NCBI GenBank assembly: GCA_900757655.1
Contig: CAAEOT010000050.1
Coordinates: forward strand, 1-64,000
Direction of reading: 5' to 3'
Source: an uncultured Oscillospiraceae bacterium
GTDB lineage: Bacteria; Bacillota; Clostridia; Oscillospirales; Oscillospiraceae
Length of the DNA: 64,000 bases
Below the pieces are notes generated by a model. The model worked only from the letters and a program-made list of their open reading frames with translations. It searched no databases and was not told where the DNA came from. The position numbers were made by a program, and so were the translations under genes. Of the stretch, positions 7,407-15,156 are shown one piece after another (within the stretch, counting starts at the first letter, position 1; each line of letters starts with the position of its first letter).

Positions 7407-8506
7407 GCGTGCGCATCCTGCACGCGGCGGATCTGCACCTCGACTCGCCGTTTGAGGCGCTCACGCTCGCGCAGGCGGCGCAGCGCCGCCGGGAGCAGCG
7501 CGACCTGCTGCGCGCACTTCCGGAGCTGGCAAGGGCGCACGGCGCCGAGATCATTCTGCTCGCGGGCGACCTGCTCGACAGCGCGAGCCCCTATCCCGAG
7601 ACGGCCAAGGCGCTCGCCGAGACGTTTGCCGGCTGTGGGGCGGAGGTGTTTCTCGCGCCCGGCAACCACGACTATTACAGCGCGGGCGCGCCGTATGCGC
7701 GCCTGACGTTTCCGGAGAACGTACATATCTTCCGCTCGCCGCGCATCGAGGCGGTGACGCTGCCGGAGCTGGGCGTGCGCGTCTGGGGTGCGGCGTTCAC
7801 CGACAGCCGCTGCCCCGGACTGCTGCGGGGCTTTTCCGTGCCGAAGCAGGCGGGGCTGCTCGATGTGCTCTGCGTGCACGGCGAGGTAGGAAACCCCGCG
7901 TCGGCCTACAACCCCGTGTCGGCTGCGGAGCTCGCGGCCAGCGGGCTGGACTATGCCGCCTTCGGCCATGTGCACCGCTTCGGCGGTGTGCAGCGCGCCG
8001 GTGGCACGGTGTACGCCTGGCCGGGCTGCATGGAGGGCCGCGGCTTTGACGAGACGGGGGAGAAAGGCGTGCTGCTCGTGGACGTTGCCGCGGGCGATGT
8101 GCAGGCGCGGTTTCTGCCTGTGCCCGGGCGGCGGTACGAGATTTTGCGCGTGAACGTCACGGACGCAGATCCCGTGCAGGCGGTGCTCGCCGCGCTGCCG
8201 GAGGGGGCGGCGCGCAATATTTACCGCATCGTGCTCACGGGCGAGACCGACCGTGCGCCGAACCCCGCGGCGCTGCGCGCGGTGCTCGAGGGCCGGGTGT
8301 TTGCGCTGCAGCTGCGCGACGAGACGCGCGCGCGCCGCGATCTCTGGGCGCGCGCGGGCGAGGGCACGTTGCGCGGGCAGTTTCTGGCCCAACTGAAGCA
8401 ACAATACGATGCTGCGGACTCCGACCGCGCGCGTGAGACCATCGTCATGGCCGCGCGCTGGGGCCTCGCGGCACTGGACCACGACGAGGAGGTGGTGACG
8501 CTGTGA
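7403..8506 (+). CDS. SbcD/YhaO-like DNA repair metallophosphatase
   Basis: A 367-residue protein with the Mre11/SbcD phosphoesterase motifs in order: HAADLHLDSPF (residues 6-16), LLAGDLLDS, APGNHDYY and FGHVHRFG. The C-terminal part is short, as in YhaO. With its SbcC-like partner it should act as a nuclease on DNA ends or hairpins. Start ATG overlaps the ymdB stop by four bases, and its own stop overlaps the GTG start of the next gene by four bases, a tightly coupled three-gene operon. Confidence 0.88.
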   Translation: MSVRILHAADLHLDSPFEALTLAQAAQRRREQRDLLRALPELARAHGAEIILLAGDLLDSASPYPETAKALAETFAGCGAEVFLAPGNHDYYSAGAPYARLTFPENVHIFRSPRIEAVTLPELGVRVWGAAFTDSRCPGLLRGFSVPKQAGLLDVLCVHGEVGNPASAYNPVSAAELAASGLDYAAFGHVHRFGGVQRAGGTVYAWPGCMEGRGFDETGEKGVLLVDVAAGDVQARFLPVPGRRYEILRVNVTDADPVQAVLAALPEGAARNIYRIVLTGETDRAPNPAALRAVLEGRVFALQLRDETRARRDLWARAGEGTLRGQFLAQLKQQYDAADSDRARETIVMAARWGLAALDHDEEVVTL

Positions 8507-10422
8507 TCATCCGGCATATGCAGGGCACGTTCGGCACGCTCGACGGCGAGCAGCTGCGGCTCGACACGGGCCTGAATATCATCTACGCGCCGAATGAGAG
8601 CGGCAAGAGCACGTGGTGCGCCTTCCTGCGCGCCATGCTCTACGGGGTCGACACGTCCCAGCGCGCACGCGCCGGGTTCGTGCCCGACAAGCAGAAATAC
8701 GCGCCCTGGAGTGGCAAGCCCATAGCGGGCGAGCTGGAGCTCGAGCAGGGCGGCAAATGCATCACGATCCGCCGCTGGACGGAGGCGCCGAATGCGCCGC
8801 TGCGCGGCTTTTCGGCGGTGTACACCGGCACGGACATCCCGGTGCCGGGCCTGACGGCGGCGGACGCGGGCGAGCAGCTCACGGGCGTGTCGGCCGAGGT
8901 GTTCGCGCGCACCGCGTTCATCGGGCAGGGCGGCCTCGTCGTGACGGGCACCCCGGAGCTGGAAAAGCGCATTTCCGCCATTGTGACCTCCGGCGAGGAG
9001 GCAAGCTCCTACACCGAGGCCGATGCGCAGCTGCGCGCATGGCTGCGCCGGCGGCGCAGCGGGCAGCACGGCGCACTGCCGGAGCTGGAGGGCCGCATCT
9101 CAACGGTGGAGGAGCAGCTGCATCGGCTCGAGCGCAATGCGCAGGAGCAGGCGGCCTGCGCCGCCGAGCTGAAGCAGACGGACGCGGAGCTGCAGACGGT
9201 TACCGAGCAGATGAACGCCGCCCGGCAGCGGCAGCGCCGCGCGGCGCTGAGCAGCATGGGCGAGGAGAAATCGAACCTGCGCACGCTCGAGCAGGCACTC
9301 GAACAGGCGCGGCGGGACGCGGCGGCCAAACGCACCGCGCTCGAGCAGACGCACTTCGGCGTGCAGACGCCGGACGAGGCCGGCGAGATCGCCGAGCGCG
9401 ACGTGCAGCGGGCAGAGTCCCTCGCCGACACGGCGGCGCACGGCGGCAAGCCGTTTTTCTGGGTCGCGGCGCTCGTGCTGGCCGCGCTGTGCGCCGTGCT
9501 GGGTTATCTTGTGGCGCAGCCGCTGTATTATGCGGCCATCGCGCTCGCGGTGCTGGCCATCGTGCTGCTGATCGCGGCGATGAACGGCAAAAAGCGCGCG
9601 CAGCAGGCCGCCGCCGCGCTCGGGGAGCTCTTGCGCGGCTACGGTGCGCAGGACGCGGACGGCATTTACTATCAGGCGGAGGTGCATAGGGCGGCCTACC
9701 GCGCGTGCGCGGCCACCATGCGGGCCGAACAGGAAGCTGCCGCCGCACTCGAGGATGCGCGCGAGCACCAGTGCGAGACGCACGAGCGGCTGCTGCAGAG
9801 TCTGGATTTTGAGAGCGGCACGGGCGAGGCCGCCGCGCTCTACCAGCGCAAGTGCGCACTCGAGAGTGTGCGCACACGCCTGCGCACGCAGCAGGCGCAG
9901 CTTACGGGGGCGGCGCTGGCCATCGGCGACCCGATGGCGCTCGGCAGCGAGCACGCGCAGCTGCTCGAACAGCGCGACGCGCTCGAGCGGCAGTACGCGG
10001 CCATCGCCCTCGCGATCGAGACGCTCGGCCGCGCGGACGTTGAGCTGCAGAGCCGCTTTTCGCCGCAGCTGGCGCAAAAGGCGGCGGATTATATGGACTA
10101 CCTCACCGATGGGCGCTACGACGAGCTCGTGCTCGCGCGCGACCTGTCGGCCAAGGCGCGCAGCGCCGACGACCCGACGCCGCGCGACACGGCCTATCTC
10201 TCGGCCGGGACGGCGGACCTGCTGTACCTGTCCGTGCGGCTGGCGCTGTGTGAGCTGACGTGCCCGGCGGACGACCCGTGTCCGCTCGTGCTCGACGACA
10301 CGCTCGTGAATTTCGACGATGCGCGCGCCAAACGCGCCATGGCGCTCTTTCGCGAGATCGCGCAGCACCGGCAGGTCATTCTCTTCACCTGCCACGAGCG
10401 CGACTGCCCCGCGCAGGGGTAA
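8503..10422 (+). CDS. SbcC/YhaN/Rad50-like AAA ATPase
   Basis: A 639-residue SMC-type ATPase with a GTG start. Walker A is APNESGKST near residue 30. The C-terminus has the ABC signature region (YLSAGTADLLYLSVRLAL) and Walker B (PLVLDDTLVNFDD). Between them are glutamine- and alanine-rich coiled-coil stretches, and in the middle, at about residues 315-365, two hydrophobic segments (FFWVAALVLAALCAVL, then a second). Membrane segments in the coiled-coil are a trait of the YhaN branch and not of classical SbcC. Partner of the SbcD-like protein upstream, probably DNA end processing at the membrane. Confidence 0.85.
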   Translation: MIIRHMQGTFGTLDGEQLRLDTGLNIIYAPNESGKSTWCAFLRAMLYGVDTSQRARAGFVPDKQKYAPWSGKPIAGELELEQGGKCITIRRWTEAPNAPLRGFSAVYTGTDIPVPGLTAADAGEQLTGVSAEVFARTAFIGQGGLVVTGTPELEKRISAIVTSGEEASSYTEADAQLRAWLRRRRSGQHGALPELEGRISTVEEQLHRLERNAQEQAACAAELKQTDAELQTVTEQMNAARQRQRRAALSSMGEEKSNLRTLEQALEQARRDAAAKRTALEQTHFGVQTPDEAGEIAERDVQRAESLADTAAHGGKPFFWVAALVLAALCAVLGYLVAQPLYYAAIALAVLAIVLLIAAMNGKKRAQQAAAALGELLRGYGAQDADGIYYQAEVHRAAYRACAATMRAEQEAAAALEDAREHQCETHERLLQSLDFESGTGEAAALYQRKCALESVRTRLRTQQAQLTGAALAIGDPMALGSEHAQLLEQRDALERQYAAIALAIETLGRADVELQSRFSPQLAQKAADYMDYLTDGRYDELVLARDLSAKARSADDPTPRDTAYLSAGTADLLYLSVRLALCELTCPADDPCPLVLDDTLVNFDDARAKRAMALFREIAQHRQVILFTCHERDCPAQG

Positions 10423-10444
10423 AAAAACGCCGGAAAGTTTACGG

Positions 10445-10475
10445 CCGGACGCGGTGTATGCCGCGTCCGGTTTCT
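10445..10475 (+). terminator. Terminator-like hairpin after the sbcC-like gene
   Basis: Arms CCGGACGCGG (10445-10454) and CCGCGTCCGG (10461-10470) with a T-rich tail (TTTCT). The T run is short, so efficiency is uncertain. Confidence 0.6.
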
Positions 10476-10479
10476 GTCG

Positions 10480-10508
10480 TTGACAGGCGGGACAGATTGC
10501 GTTATACT
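10480..10508 (+). promoter_or_regulatory. Sigma-A promoter of the NCS2 permease
   Basis: A near-consensus promoter: TTGACA (10480-10485), 17-base spacer, TATACT (10503-10508). The start codon lies 50 bases downstream; no purine riboswitch fits in that space. Confidence 0.85.
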
Positions 10509-10557
10509 GACGGCGTTTTGCGTTTCTTGGCAAAAACTTTATGGAGAGGGGATCCCA

Positions 10558-11985
10558 ATGGAAAAGCTCTTTCACCTGAAAGAAAACAACACCACCGCGC
10601 GCACCGAGATCGTCGCCGGTCTGACGACGTTCATGACCATGGCGTACATCATCGCGCTCAACCCGAACCTGCTGACCGGTTTCGGCGCCGAGGGCGGCTC
10701 GCAGCTCTGGAACGGCGTGTTCCTCGCCACCTGCATCGCCTCCGCCGTCGGCACGCTCGTCATGGCGTTCGCGGCCAACAAGCCCTTTGCCATGGCGCCC
10801 GGCATGGGCCTCAACAGCTTCTTCGCCGTTGTCGTGGCCAACATCGTGAGCCTGACCGGCATGAGCTACCTGCAGTCGTTCCAGACGGCGCTGTGCGTCA
10901 TCCTCATCGAGGGCATCGTGTTCATCATTCTCTCGGTGCTCAAGGTGCGCGAGAAGATCGTCGAGGCCATCCCGCTCGGCATCCGGCTCGGCATCGCGCC
11001 GGCCATCGGCCTCATGCTGCTCAACATCGGCATCGGCTCCAACGCCGGTGTGTACTCGAGCGACGGCGGACCGTTTTACGTCATGCGCGATTTCTTCGGT
11101 GCGCTCACGCCCAGCCTTGCCAAGGCCAACATGGGCGACGGCTACCCGCAGATGGTGCTCACGGTCGTGACCATGTTCGTCGGCCTGTTTCTGATCGTGC
11201 TGTTCGCGCACAAGAAGATCAAGGGCTCCGTGCTGCTGGGCATGCTCTGCGCGTCCGGTATCTACTGGGCGGGCGAGGCCATCTTCCTGCACACGAACCC
11301 GTTCGCGTCGCTCAAGGGCGCGTCGTTCGTGCCCGCGTTCGGCGACATGGCCGAGACGACCCTGTTTAAGTTTGACTTTGCCGCTCTTGGCGAGATCGGC
11401 TGGTTCACGGTCGTGACGCTCGTCATCACGTTCTGCATCATTGATATGTTCGACACCATCGGCACCCTCGTCGGCACGGCGAGCCGCGCCGGCATGGTCG
11501 ACAAGGACGGCAACATGCCGCGCATGCGCGAGGCGCTGCTGGCTGACGCCATCGGCACCGTCACGGGTGCGTGCACCGGTACGTCCACCGTCACGACGTT
11601 CGTCGAGTCCGCCTCCGGCGTCGAGGCCGGCGGCCGCACGGGCCTGACTGCCCTGACGACTGGCGTGCTCTTCCTCGCGAGTATGTTCCTCGCGCCCATT
11701 GCCGCCATCATCCCCGCCGCCGCGACGAGCTCCGCGCTCATCTACGTCGGCTTGCTCATGCTCGGCGGCCTCAAGAAGATCGACTTTGATGACGTTTATC
11801 AGAGCCTGCCGGTGGCCATCATGCTCATCTCCATGCCGATCTCCGGCTCCATCGGCCACGGCATCGGCCTGGGCCTGATCAGCTACTCCGTGCTCAAGCT
11901 CTGCACGGGCAAGGGCAAGGACGTCTCCGTGCTGACGTATGTCATCTCGGTGATCTTCCTTGTGAAGTTCTTCCTCGTCGCCTGA
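10558..11985 (+). CDS. NCS2/AzgA-family purine permease
   Basis: The 475-residue protein has the pattern of adenine/guanine/hypoxanthine permeases (AzgA/PbuG/PbuO): about 12-14 hydrophobic segments, TTFMTMAYIIALNPNLL near the start, the conserved AMAPGMGLNSFF segment and IDMFDTIGTLVGTASRAG in the second half, followed by ESASGVEAGGRTG. It should carry out proton-driven purine uptake at the cytoplasmic membrane. Start ATG at 10558 follows GGAGAGGGG. It is a single-gene unit with its own promoter and terminator. Confidence 0.9.
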   Translation: MEKLFHLKENNTTARTEIVAGLTTFMTMAYIIALNPNLLTGFGAEGGSQLWNGVFLATCIASAVGTLVMAFAANKPFAMAPGMGLNSFFAVVVANIVSLTGMSYLQSFQTALCVILIEGIVFIILSVLKVREKIVEAIPLGIRLGIAPAIGLMLLNIGIGSNAGVYSSDGGPFYVMRDFFGALTPSLAKANMGDGYPQMVLTVVTMFVGLFLIVLFAHKKIKGSVLLGMLCASGIYWAGEAIFLHTNPFASLKGASFVPAFGDMAETTLFKFDFAALGEIGWFTVVTLVITFCIIDMFDTIGTLVGTASRAGMVDKDGNMPRMREALLADAIGTVTGACTGTSTVTTFVESASGVEAGGRTGLTALTTGVLFLASMFLAPIAAIIPAAATSSALIYVGLLMLGGLKKIDFDDVYQSLPVAIMLISMPISGSIGHGIGLGLISYSVLKLCTGKGKDVSVLTYVISVIFLVKFFLVA

Positions 11986-12006
11986 GGGAAAATATCTGTC
12001 CGCATG

Positions 12007-12042
12007 GCCGGGCGCGTCCATTGAGATGCGCCCGGCTTTTTT
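12007..12042 (+). terminator. Intrinsic terminator of the NCS2 permease
   Basis: Arms GCCGGGCGC and GCGCCCGGC (12007-12015, 12028-12036) followed by six T. Confidence 0.85.
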
Positions 12043-12069
12043 GCGCCCTGCCGCGCCGCCTTACGAAGA

Positions 12070-12125
12070 TGTAAGCCAACTGTAAGCCAAAACGATGGCG
12101 ATGTGATGCCGTCCGGGGCTATACT
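12070..12125 (+). promoter_or_regulatory. vanZ-like gene promoter with 11-bp tandem direct repeat
   Basis: Two copies of TGTAAGCCAA(A/C) lie head to tail at 12070-12080 and 12081-12091. They are followed by a TATACT -10 at 12120-12125 with no recognisable -35 (GGCGAT at the right distance). An 11-base direct repeat upstream of a promoter without a -35 is the usual arrangement for an OmpR/PhoP-type response regulator. Confidence 0.5.
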
Positions 12126-12170
12126 GATGCCAGAAACCGGGGCGGGAGCGCCCCATGGGAGGCAAGGATC

Positions 12171-12815
12171 ATGACAAATCTTCTGGGCAGTATCCGGCTG
12201 GCGGGCTATGCGTTTTCGCTGATCGCGGCGCTGGTGGCCGTGCCGCTTTTCTGCCGGCAGGTGCGTGCGCGCTGCTTCAACTGGGTGCGCACCGCGTTCG
12301 GCGGTCTGTTTTTGTTTTACGTGCTGTGCGTGCTGGCGCTCGTGTTTTTCCCGCTGCCGGATGCGGCGCAGGCGGCAAAGCTGAGCACGTACCGGATCCA
12401 GCTCGTTCCGTTTCAGTTTGTGGCCGATTTCCTGCGCGAGACGCCGCTCGTGTTCTCCGATGCGCGCACCTATCTGCCGGCGCTGCTGGACCGCACGGTG
12501 CTGCAGGTCGTGTGCAACATTCTGATGCTGCTGCCGTTTGGTATGTACCTGCGCTATGTCTGCGGGCTGGATGTTGGCAGGGTCGCGCTCGCGTCGCTCG
12601 CTTTTTCGGCGTTCATTGAGCTGGGGCAGCTCACGGGGCTGTTTTTCGTGTTCCGCGGCTCGTACCGCCTGTGCGACGTGGACGACCTGATGCTTAACAC
12701 GCTCGGCGGCCTGCTCGGCGGCGAGCTGGTGCGCGCGCTGGAAGCGTATCTGCCGCCGATCGACGCGTTCGACCGCTTCCCGGGCAGCGCGCTGGCAATG
12801 CAGCGGCTGGGCTGA
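12171..12815 (+). CDS. VanZ-family membrane protein
   Basis: A 214-residue protein with about five hydrophobic segments and the VanZ-like pattern: LVFFPLP after the second segment, the VVCNILMLLPFGMYL segment near residue 115, FSAFIELGQL and DVDDLMLNTLGGLLGG near the C-terminus. VanZ gives low-level teicoplanin resistance in enterococci, but most relatives have no known role. The gene has no van neighbours. The promoter region carries an 11-bp direct repeat, so it may be part of a cell-envelope stress response. Confidence 0.85.
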   Translation: MTNLLGSIRLAGYAFSLIAALVAVPLFCRQVRARCFNWVRTAFGGLFLFYVLCVLALVFFPLPDAAQAAKLSTYRIQLVPFQFVADFLRETPLVFSDARTYLPALLDRTVLQVVCNILMLLPFGMYLRYVCGLDVGRVALASLAFSAFIELGQLTGLFFVFRGSYRLCDVDDLMLNTLGGLLGGELVRALEAYLPPIDAFDRFPGSALAMQRLG

Positions 12816-12828
12816 AGCATCTGCGCGC

Positions 12829-12861
12829 AAAAAACGGCATGGCGTCGGCCATGCCGTTTTT
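12829..12861. terminator. Bidirectional terminator between vanZ-like and DUF378 genes
   Basis: Arms ACGGCATGGC and GCCATGCCGT flanked by A6 and T5, serving the two convergent genes. Confidence 0.8.
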
Positions 12862-12875
12862 CGCTGCCGGTGGCA

Positions 12876-13100
12876 TTATGCGTCCTCCGTGCCGCCGTCG
12901 ATCTCGTCGCGGCCGCGGAAGAGCAGGGAAATGCACCAGATCGCGGCCAGACCCACGAGCGTGTAGATCACGCGGGCGACCACGGAGGCCTGCCCACCGC
13001 AGATCCATGCCACAAGATCGAACCGGAACAGACCGATGCTGCCCCAGTTGAGTCCGCCGACGATCGCGAGGATCAGCGCGATGCGGTCGATCACCTGCAT
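12876..13100 (-). CDS. DUF378 family small membrane protein
   Basis: A 74-residue protein matching DUF378: DRIALILAIVGGLNWGSIGL at the N-terminus, DLVAW, and a second hydrophobic segment (VYTLVGLAAIWCISLLF by eye). The frame continues upstream, but the ATG at 13100 is preceded by AAAGGAG and the family begins here. Two membrane segments, function unknown. Confidence 0.8.
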   Translation of the reverse strand: MQVIDRIALILAIVGGLNWGSIGLFRFDLVAWICGGQASVVARVIYTLVGLAAIWCISLLFRGRDEIDGGTEDA

Positions 13101-13203
13101 ATGCTTCCATCTCCTTTGCTGTGTACTCCCGGTCAGTATGCCCGGCGCGCGAAAAAAGATTCCGCCGCCGACAAAACTAGTGTCCGGTCGACACCGTTCG
13201 CTC

Positions 13204-13232
13204 TTTACATTTTGCGCGCCCGGCGCTACAAT
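13204..13232 (+). promoter_or_regulatory. Promoter of a short leader or small RNA upstream of the parB-like gene
   Basis: TTTACA (13204-13209), 17-base spacer, TACAAT (13227-13232). Transcription would start near 13239 and meet a terminator at 13308-13345. Confidence 0.55.
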
Positions 13233-13238
13233 ACCATT

Positions 13239-13345
13239 ACAGCTTATCCAATTGACTTCCGCAGTTTGGAAGCCACGGCTCATATCTTTATCCCACGACC
13301 CTGTTTTTGGCGGACTGCAAGCAGTCCGCCCTCTTTTTTTCTGCG
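13239..13345 (+). ncRNA. Candidate short RNA or attenuator leader ahead of the parB-like gene
   Basis: The stretch between the promoter and the parB-like gene contains a hairpin (CTTCC-N7-GGAAG near 13256) and then an intrinsic terminator: arms GGCGGACTGC and GCAGTCCGCC, a CTC, and seven T ending near 13345. The product would be about 105 bases. It does not match a riboswitch class I know. It could be a free small RNA or a regulated leader for the downstream gene. Confidence 0.4.
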
Positions 13346-13423
13346 CGCGCCCGATTTCGCCGCGTTTTGCGCAATATGTGGATTATTTTTGTGTTGTAAA
13401 ACACAAGATATGGAGGGTGTGCT

Positions 13424-14278
13424 ATGCAGTTTTCCAACCATCGCAGCCGCGCGGCCCGCGGCAGCATCGTGTATCTGGCGGTGGACGCGATCGCGCCGAG
13501 CGCGGTCCAGCCGCGGCAGAATTTTTCCCCGGCGCAGCTCGAGGAGCTCTCGCGCAGCATTGCCGAGTACGGCGTGCTCAGCCCGTTGACCGTGCGGCCG
13601 CGGCAGGGCGGGTATGAGCTCGTGGCCGGCGAGCGCCGCCTGCGCGCCGCGCGCATGGCGGGCCTGAGCGAGGTGCCGTGCATCATCATGGAGCTGGATC
13701 TCGAGGAGGCGAGCTTTATCGCGCTGGTGGAAAATCTCCAGCGCAACGATCTGGATTTTCTCGAGGAGGCGCGCGGCATCGCGCAGCTCATCCGGCTCTT
13801 CGGCCTGAGCCAGGAGGAGTGCGCGCGGCGGCTGGGCAAGTCGCAGTCGGCCGTGGCGAACAAGCTCCGCCTGCTGCGCCTGCCGGAGGATGTGCTCAAC
13901 GCCATGCGCAACGCCGGGCTCACCGAGCGGCACGGCCGCGCGCTGCTGCGCCTCGAGACGCCGCAGGAGCAGCGCGAGGCGCTGGCCTACATCCTCAGCC
14001 GCGACCTGAACGTTGCCGCGACGGATGCCTACATCGAGCGCCTGCTCGAGGCCAAGACCGCGCCCGAGAGCGAGCAGCAGAAGACCTTTATCCTCAAGGA
14101 CGTGCGCGTGTTTCTCAACACGATCTCGCACAGCCTCGACCTCATGAAGCAGGGCGGCATTGACGCCGGCATGCGCCGGCAGGAGACGGACGAGGCGCTC
14201 ATCCTGACCATCAACATCCCCAAGGCGCGGCGCAGAGAGCCGGCGCCGCAGCAGGCCGAGCCCGTGCCGGTCGGGTAA
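13424..14278 (+). CDS. ParB/Spo0J/Noc-family DNA-binding protein
   Basis: A 284-residue protein with the ParB N-terminal domain: PRQNF, ELSRSIAEYGVLSPLTVR, the CTP-binding motif GERRLRAARMAG and ENLQRNDLDFLEEA. A KorB/HTH region follows (LSQEECARRLGKSQSAVANKLRLLRLP). No parA precedes it, so it may be a Noc-like nucleoid occlusion protein or a chromosome ParB encoded alone. The assignment between the two is not possible here. GGAGG precedes the ATG. A perfect short inverted repeat, TGTGTT-GTAA-AACACA, lies just upstream at 13390-13405. Confidence 0.87.
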   Translation: MQFSNHRSRAARGSIVYLAVDAIAPSAVQPRQNFSPAQLEELSRSIAEYGVLSPLTVRPRQGGYELVAGERRLRAARMAGLSEVPCIIMELDLEEASFIALVENLQRNDLDFLEEARGIAQLIRLFGLSQEECARRLGKSQSAVANKLRLLRLPEDVLNAMRNAGLTERHGRALLRLETPQEQREALAYILSRDLNVAATDAYIERLLEAKTAPESEQQKTFILKDVRVFLNTISHSLDLMKQGGIDAGMRRQETDEALILTINIPKARRREPAPQQAEPVPVG

Positions 14279-14296
14279 AAAAATCGCGCGCAGCGC

Positions 14297-14325
14297 TTGA
14301 CAGCGGCGCGGCGGCTTCCTATACT
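14297..14325 (+). promoter_or_regulatory. Sigma-A promoter of the flavodoxin-like gene
   Basis: TTGACA (14297-14302), 17-base spacer, TATACT (14320-14325). Confidence 0.8.
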
Positions 14326-14375
14326 CTTACATAAAGAAGGGGCCGCCCGGCAGGGCGGATAAAGGAGGTCACTGC

Positions 14376-14861
14376 ATGAAAACACTGATTCTGTTCGCCT
14401 CGCGCTACGGTGCGACGGAGGAGATCGCCTATATGCTCAAGAGCGCCGTCGGCGGCGACGTGACGGTGTGCAATGTCCGCGAGCGCGGCATCACGCTCGC
14501 AGAATACGACACAGTCATCATCGGCAGCTGCGTGTACATGTTCAAGCTCGACAAGCACATCAAGCGCTTCCTGCGCCGGAACGAGAAGACGCTCATGGGC
14601 AAGCGCCTCGGCCTATACCTGTGCTGCTACACCACACCCGGCACGGAGGGGTATCTGGAGCACTTCTTCTCGCCGGAGCTGCTCGCGCACGCGGCCGCGA
14701 AGGACATCCTCGGCGGCAAGATGCAGTACGAGAAGATGAGCTATGCCTACAAGCAGCTCTTCGGCGCGCTGATGACATCGCCGCAGTACCGCGCGCAGTA
14801 TGCCGAGCCGCAGTTCGACATCGCGCGCATCGACGCCTTCGCCGCCGTCATGCGCGGCTGA
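14376..14861 (+). CDS. Flavodoxin-domain protein (HemG-like Flavodoxin_5)
   Basis: A 161-residue protein with the FMN phosphate loop near the N-terminus (FASRYGATEEIA) and the pattern IIGSCVYMFKLDKHIKRFL typical of flavodoxin-like protoporphyrinogen oxidase HemG relatives. No heme genes are near, so a general FMN redox role is more likely. It has its own promoter and AAGGAGG site. Confidence 0.82.
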   Translation: MKTLILFASRYGATEEIAYMLKSAVGGDVTVCNVRERGITLAEYDTVIIGSCVYMFKLDKHIKRFLRRNEKTLMGKRLGLYLCCYTTPGTEGYLEHFFSPELLAHAAAKDILGGKMQYEKMSYAYKQLFGALMTSPQYRAQYAEPQFDIARIDAFAAVMRG

Positions 14862-14872
14862 GCGGCGCGGCA

Positions 14873-14909
14873 GAAAAAATCACCCGCATCCAAACCGGAT
14901 GCGGGTGAT
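14873..14909. terminator. Hairpin terminator, better formed on the minus strand
   Basis: Arms ATCACCCGCATCC (14879-14891) and GGATGCGGGTGAT (14897-14909). On the minus strand it is followed by six T, so it can end transcripts arriving from carB. On the plus strand the T run is weak. Confidence 0.7.
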
Positions 14910-14915
14910 TTGAGA

Positions 14916-15140
14916 CTGTCGGAAAACCCGGAGGGTTTTCCGACAGAGGGCTTGCAGTCTGCTGCGCGCAGAATTTGTGTGCCGATGGCGCACAAATTCC
15001 ACACTTGCAGCCTGAGAAGTATTTTCTCTCACGCACATGTCGCGAGAGAAAATGATTGCAATGCTTTGCCGCCTGCGGGCGGCAAACTCTGCGAGGCTTT
15101 TTTGACATGCTGAACATCCCCGCCGGGCGGCGGGGATGTT
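14916..15140. repeat. Cluster of five consecutive hairpins (repeat-like intergenic element)
   Basis: Five near-perfect inverted repeats lie one after another. The arms are 14916-14929/14933-14946 (perfect, 14 bp), 14971-14983/14987-14999 (13 bp, one wobble), 15021-15030/15044-15053 (10 bp), 15065-15073/15078-15086 (9 bp) and 15113-15124/15129-15140 (12 bp, the last one terminator-like). No credible gene fits. It looks like a structured interspersed element of the kind scattered through gut Clostridia genomes, although a single window cannot show that it is repeated. Confidence 0.55.
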
Positions 15141-15156
15141 TGCTTATTTTTGGATC

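Noticed and set aside
10508..10557. Purine riboswitch ahead of the NCS2 permease
   Set aside because: Only about 40 bases lie between the transcription start and the start codon, too short for the aptamer, and no conserved core is present.
9100..12021. 973-aa minus-strand frame opposite the sbcC-like and NCS2 permease genes
   Set aside because: Spans two unrelated plus-strand genes and their promoter; His/Arg/Asp-rich nonsense composition.
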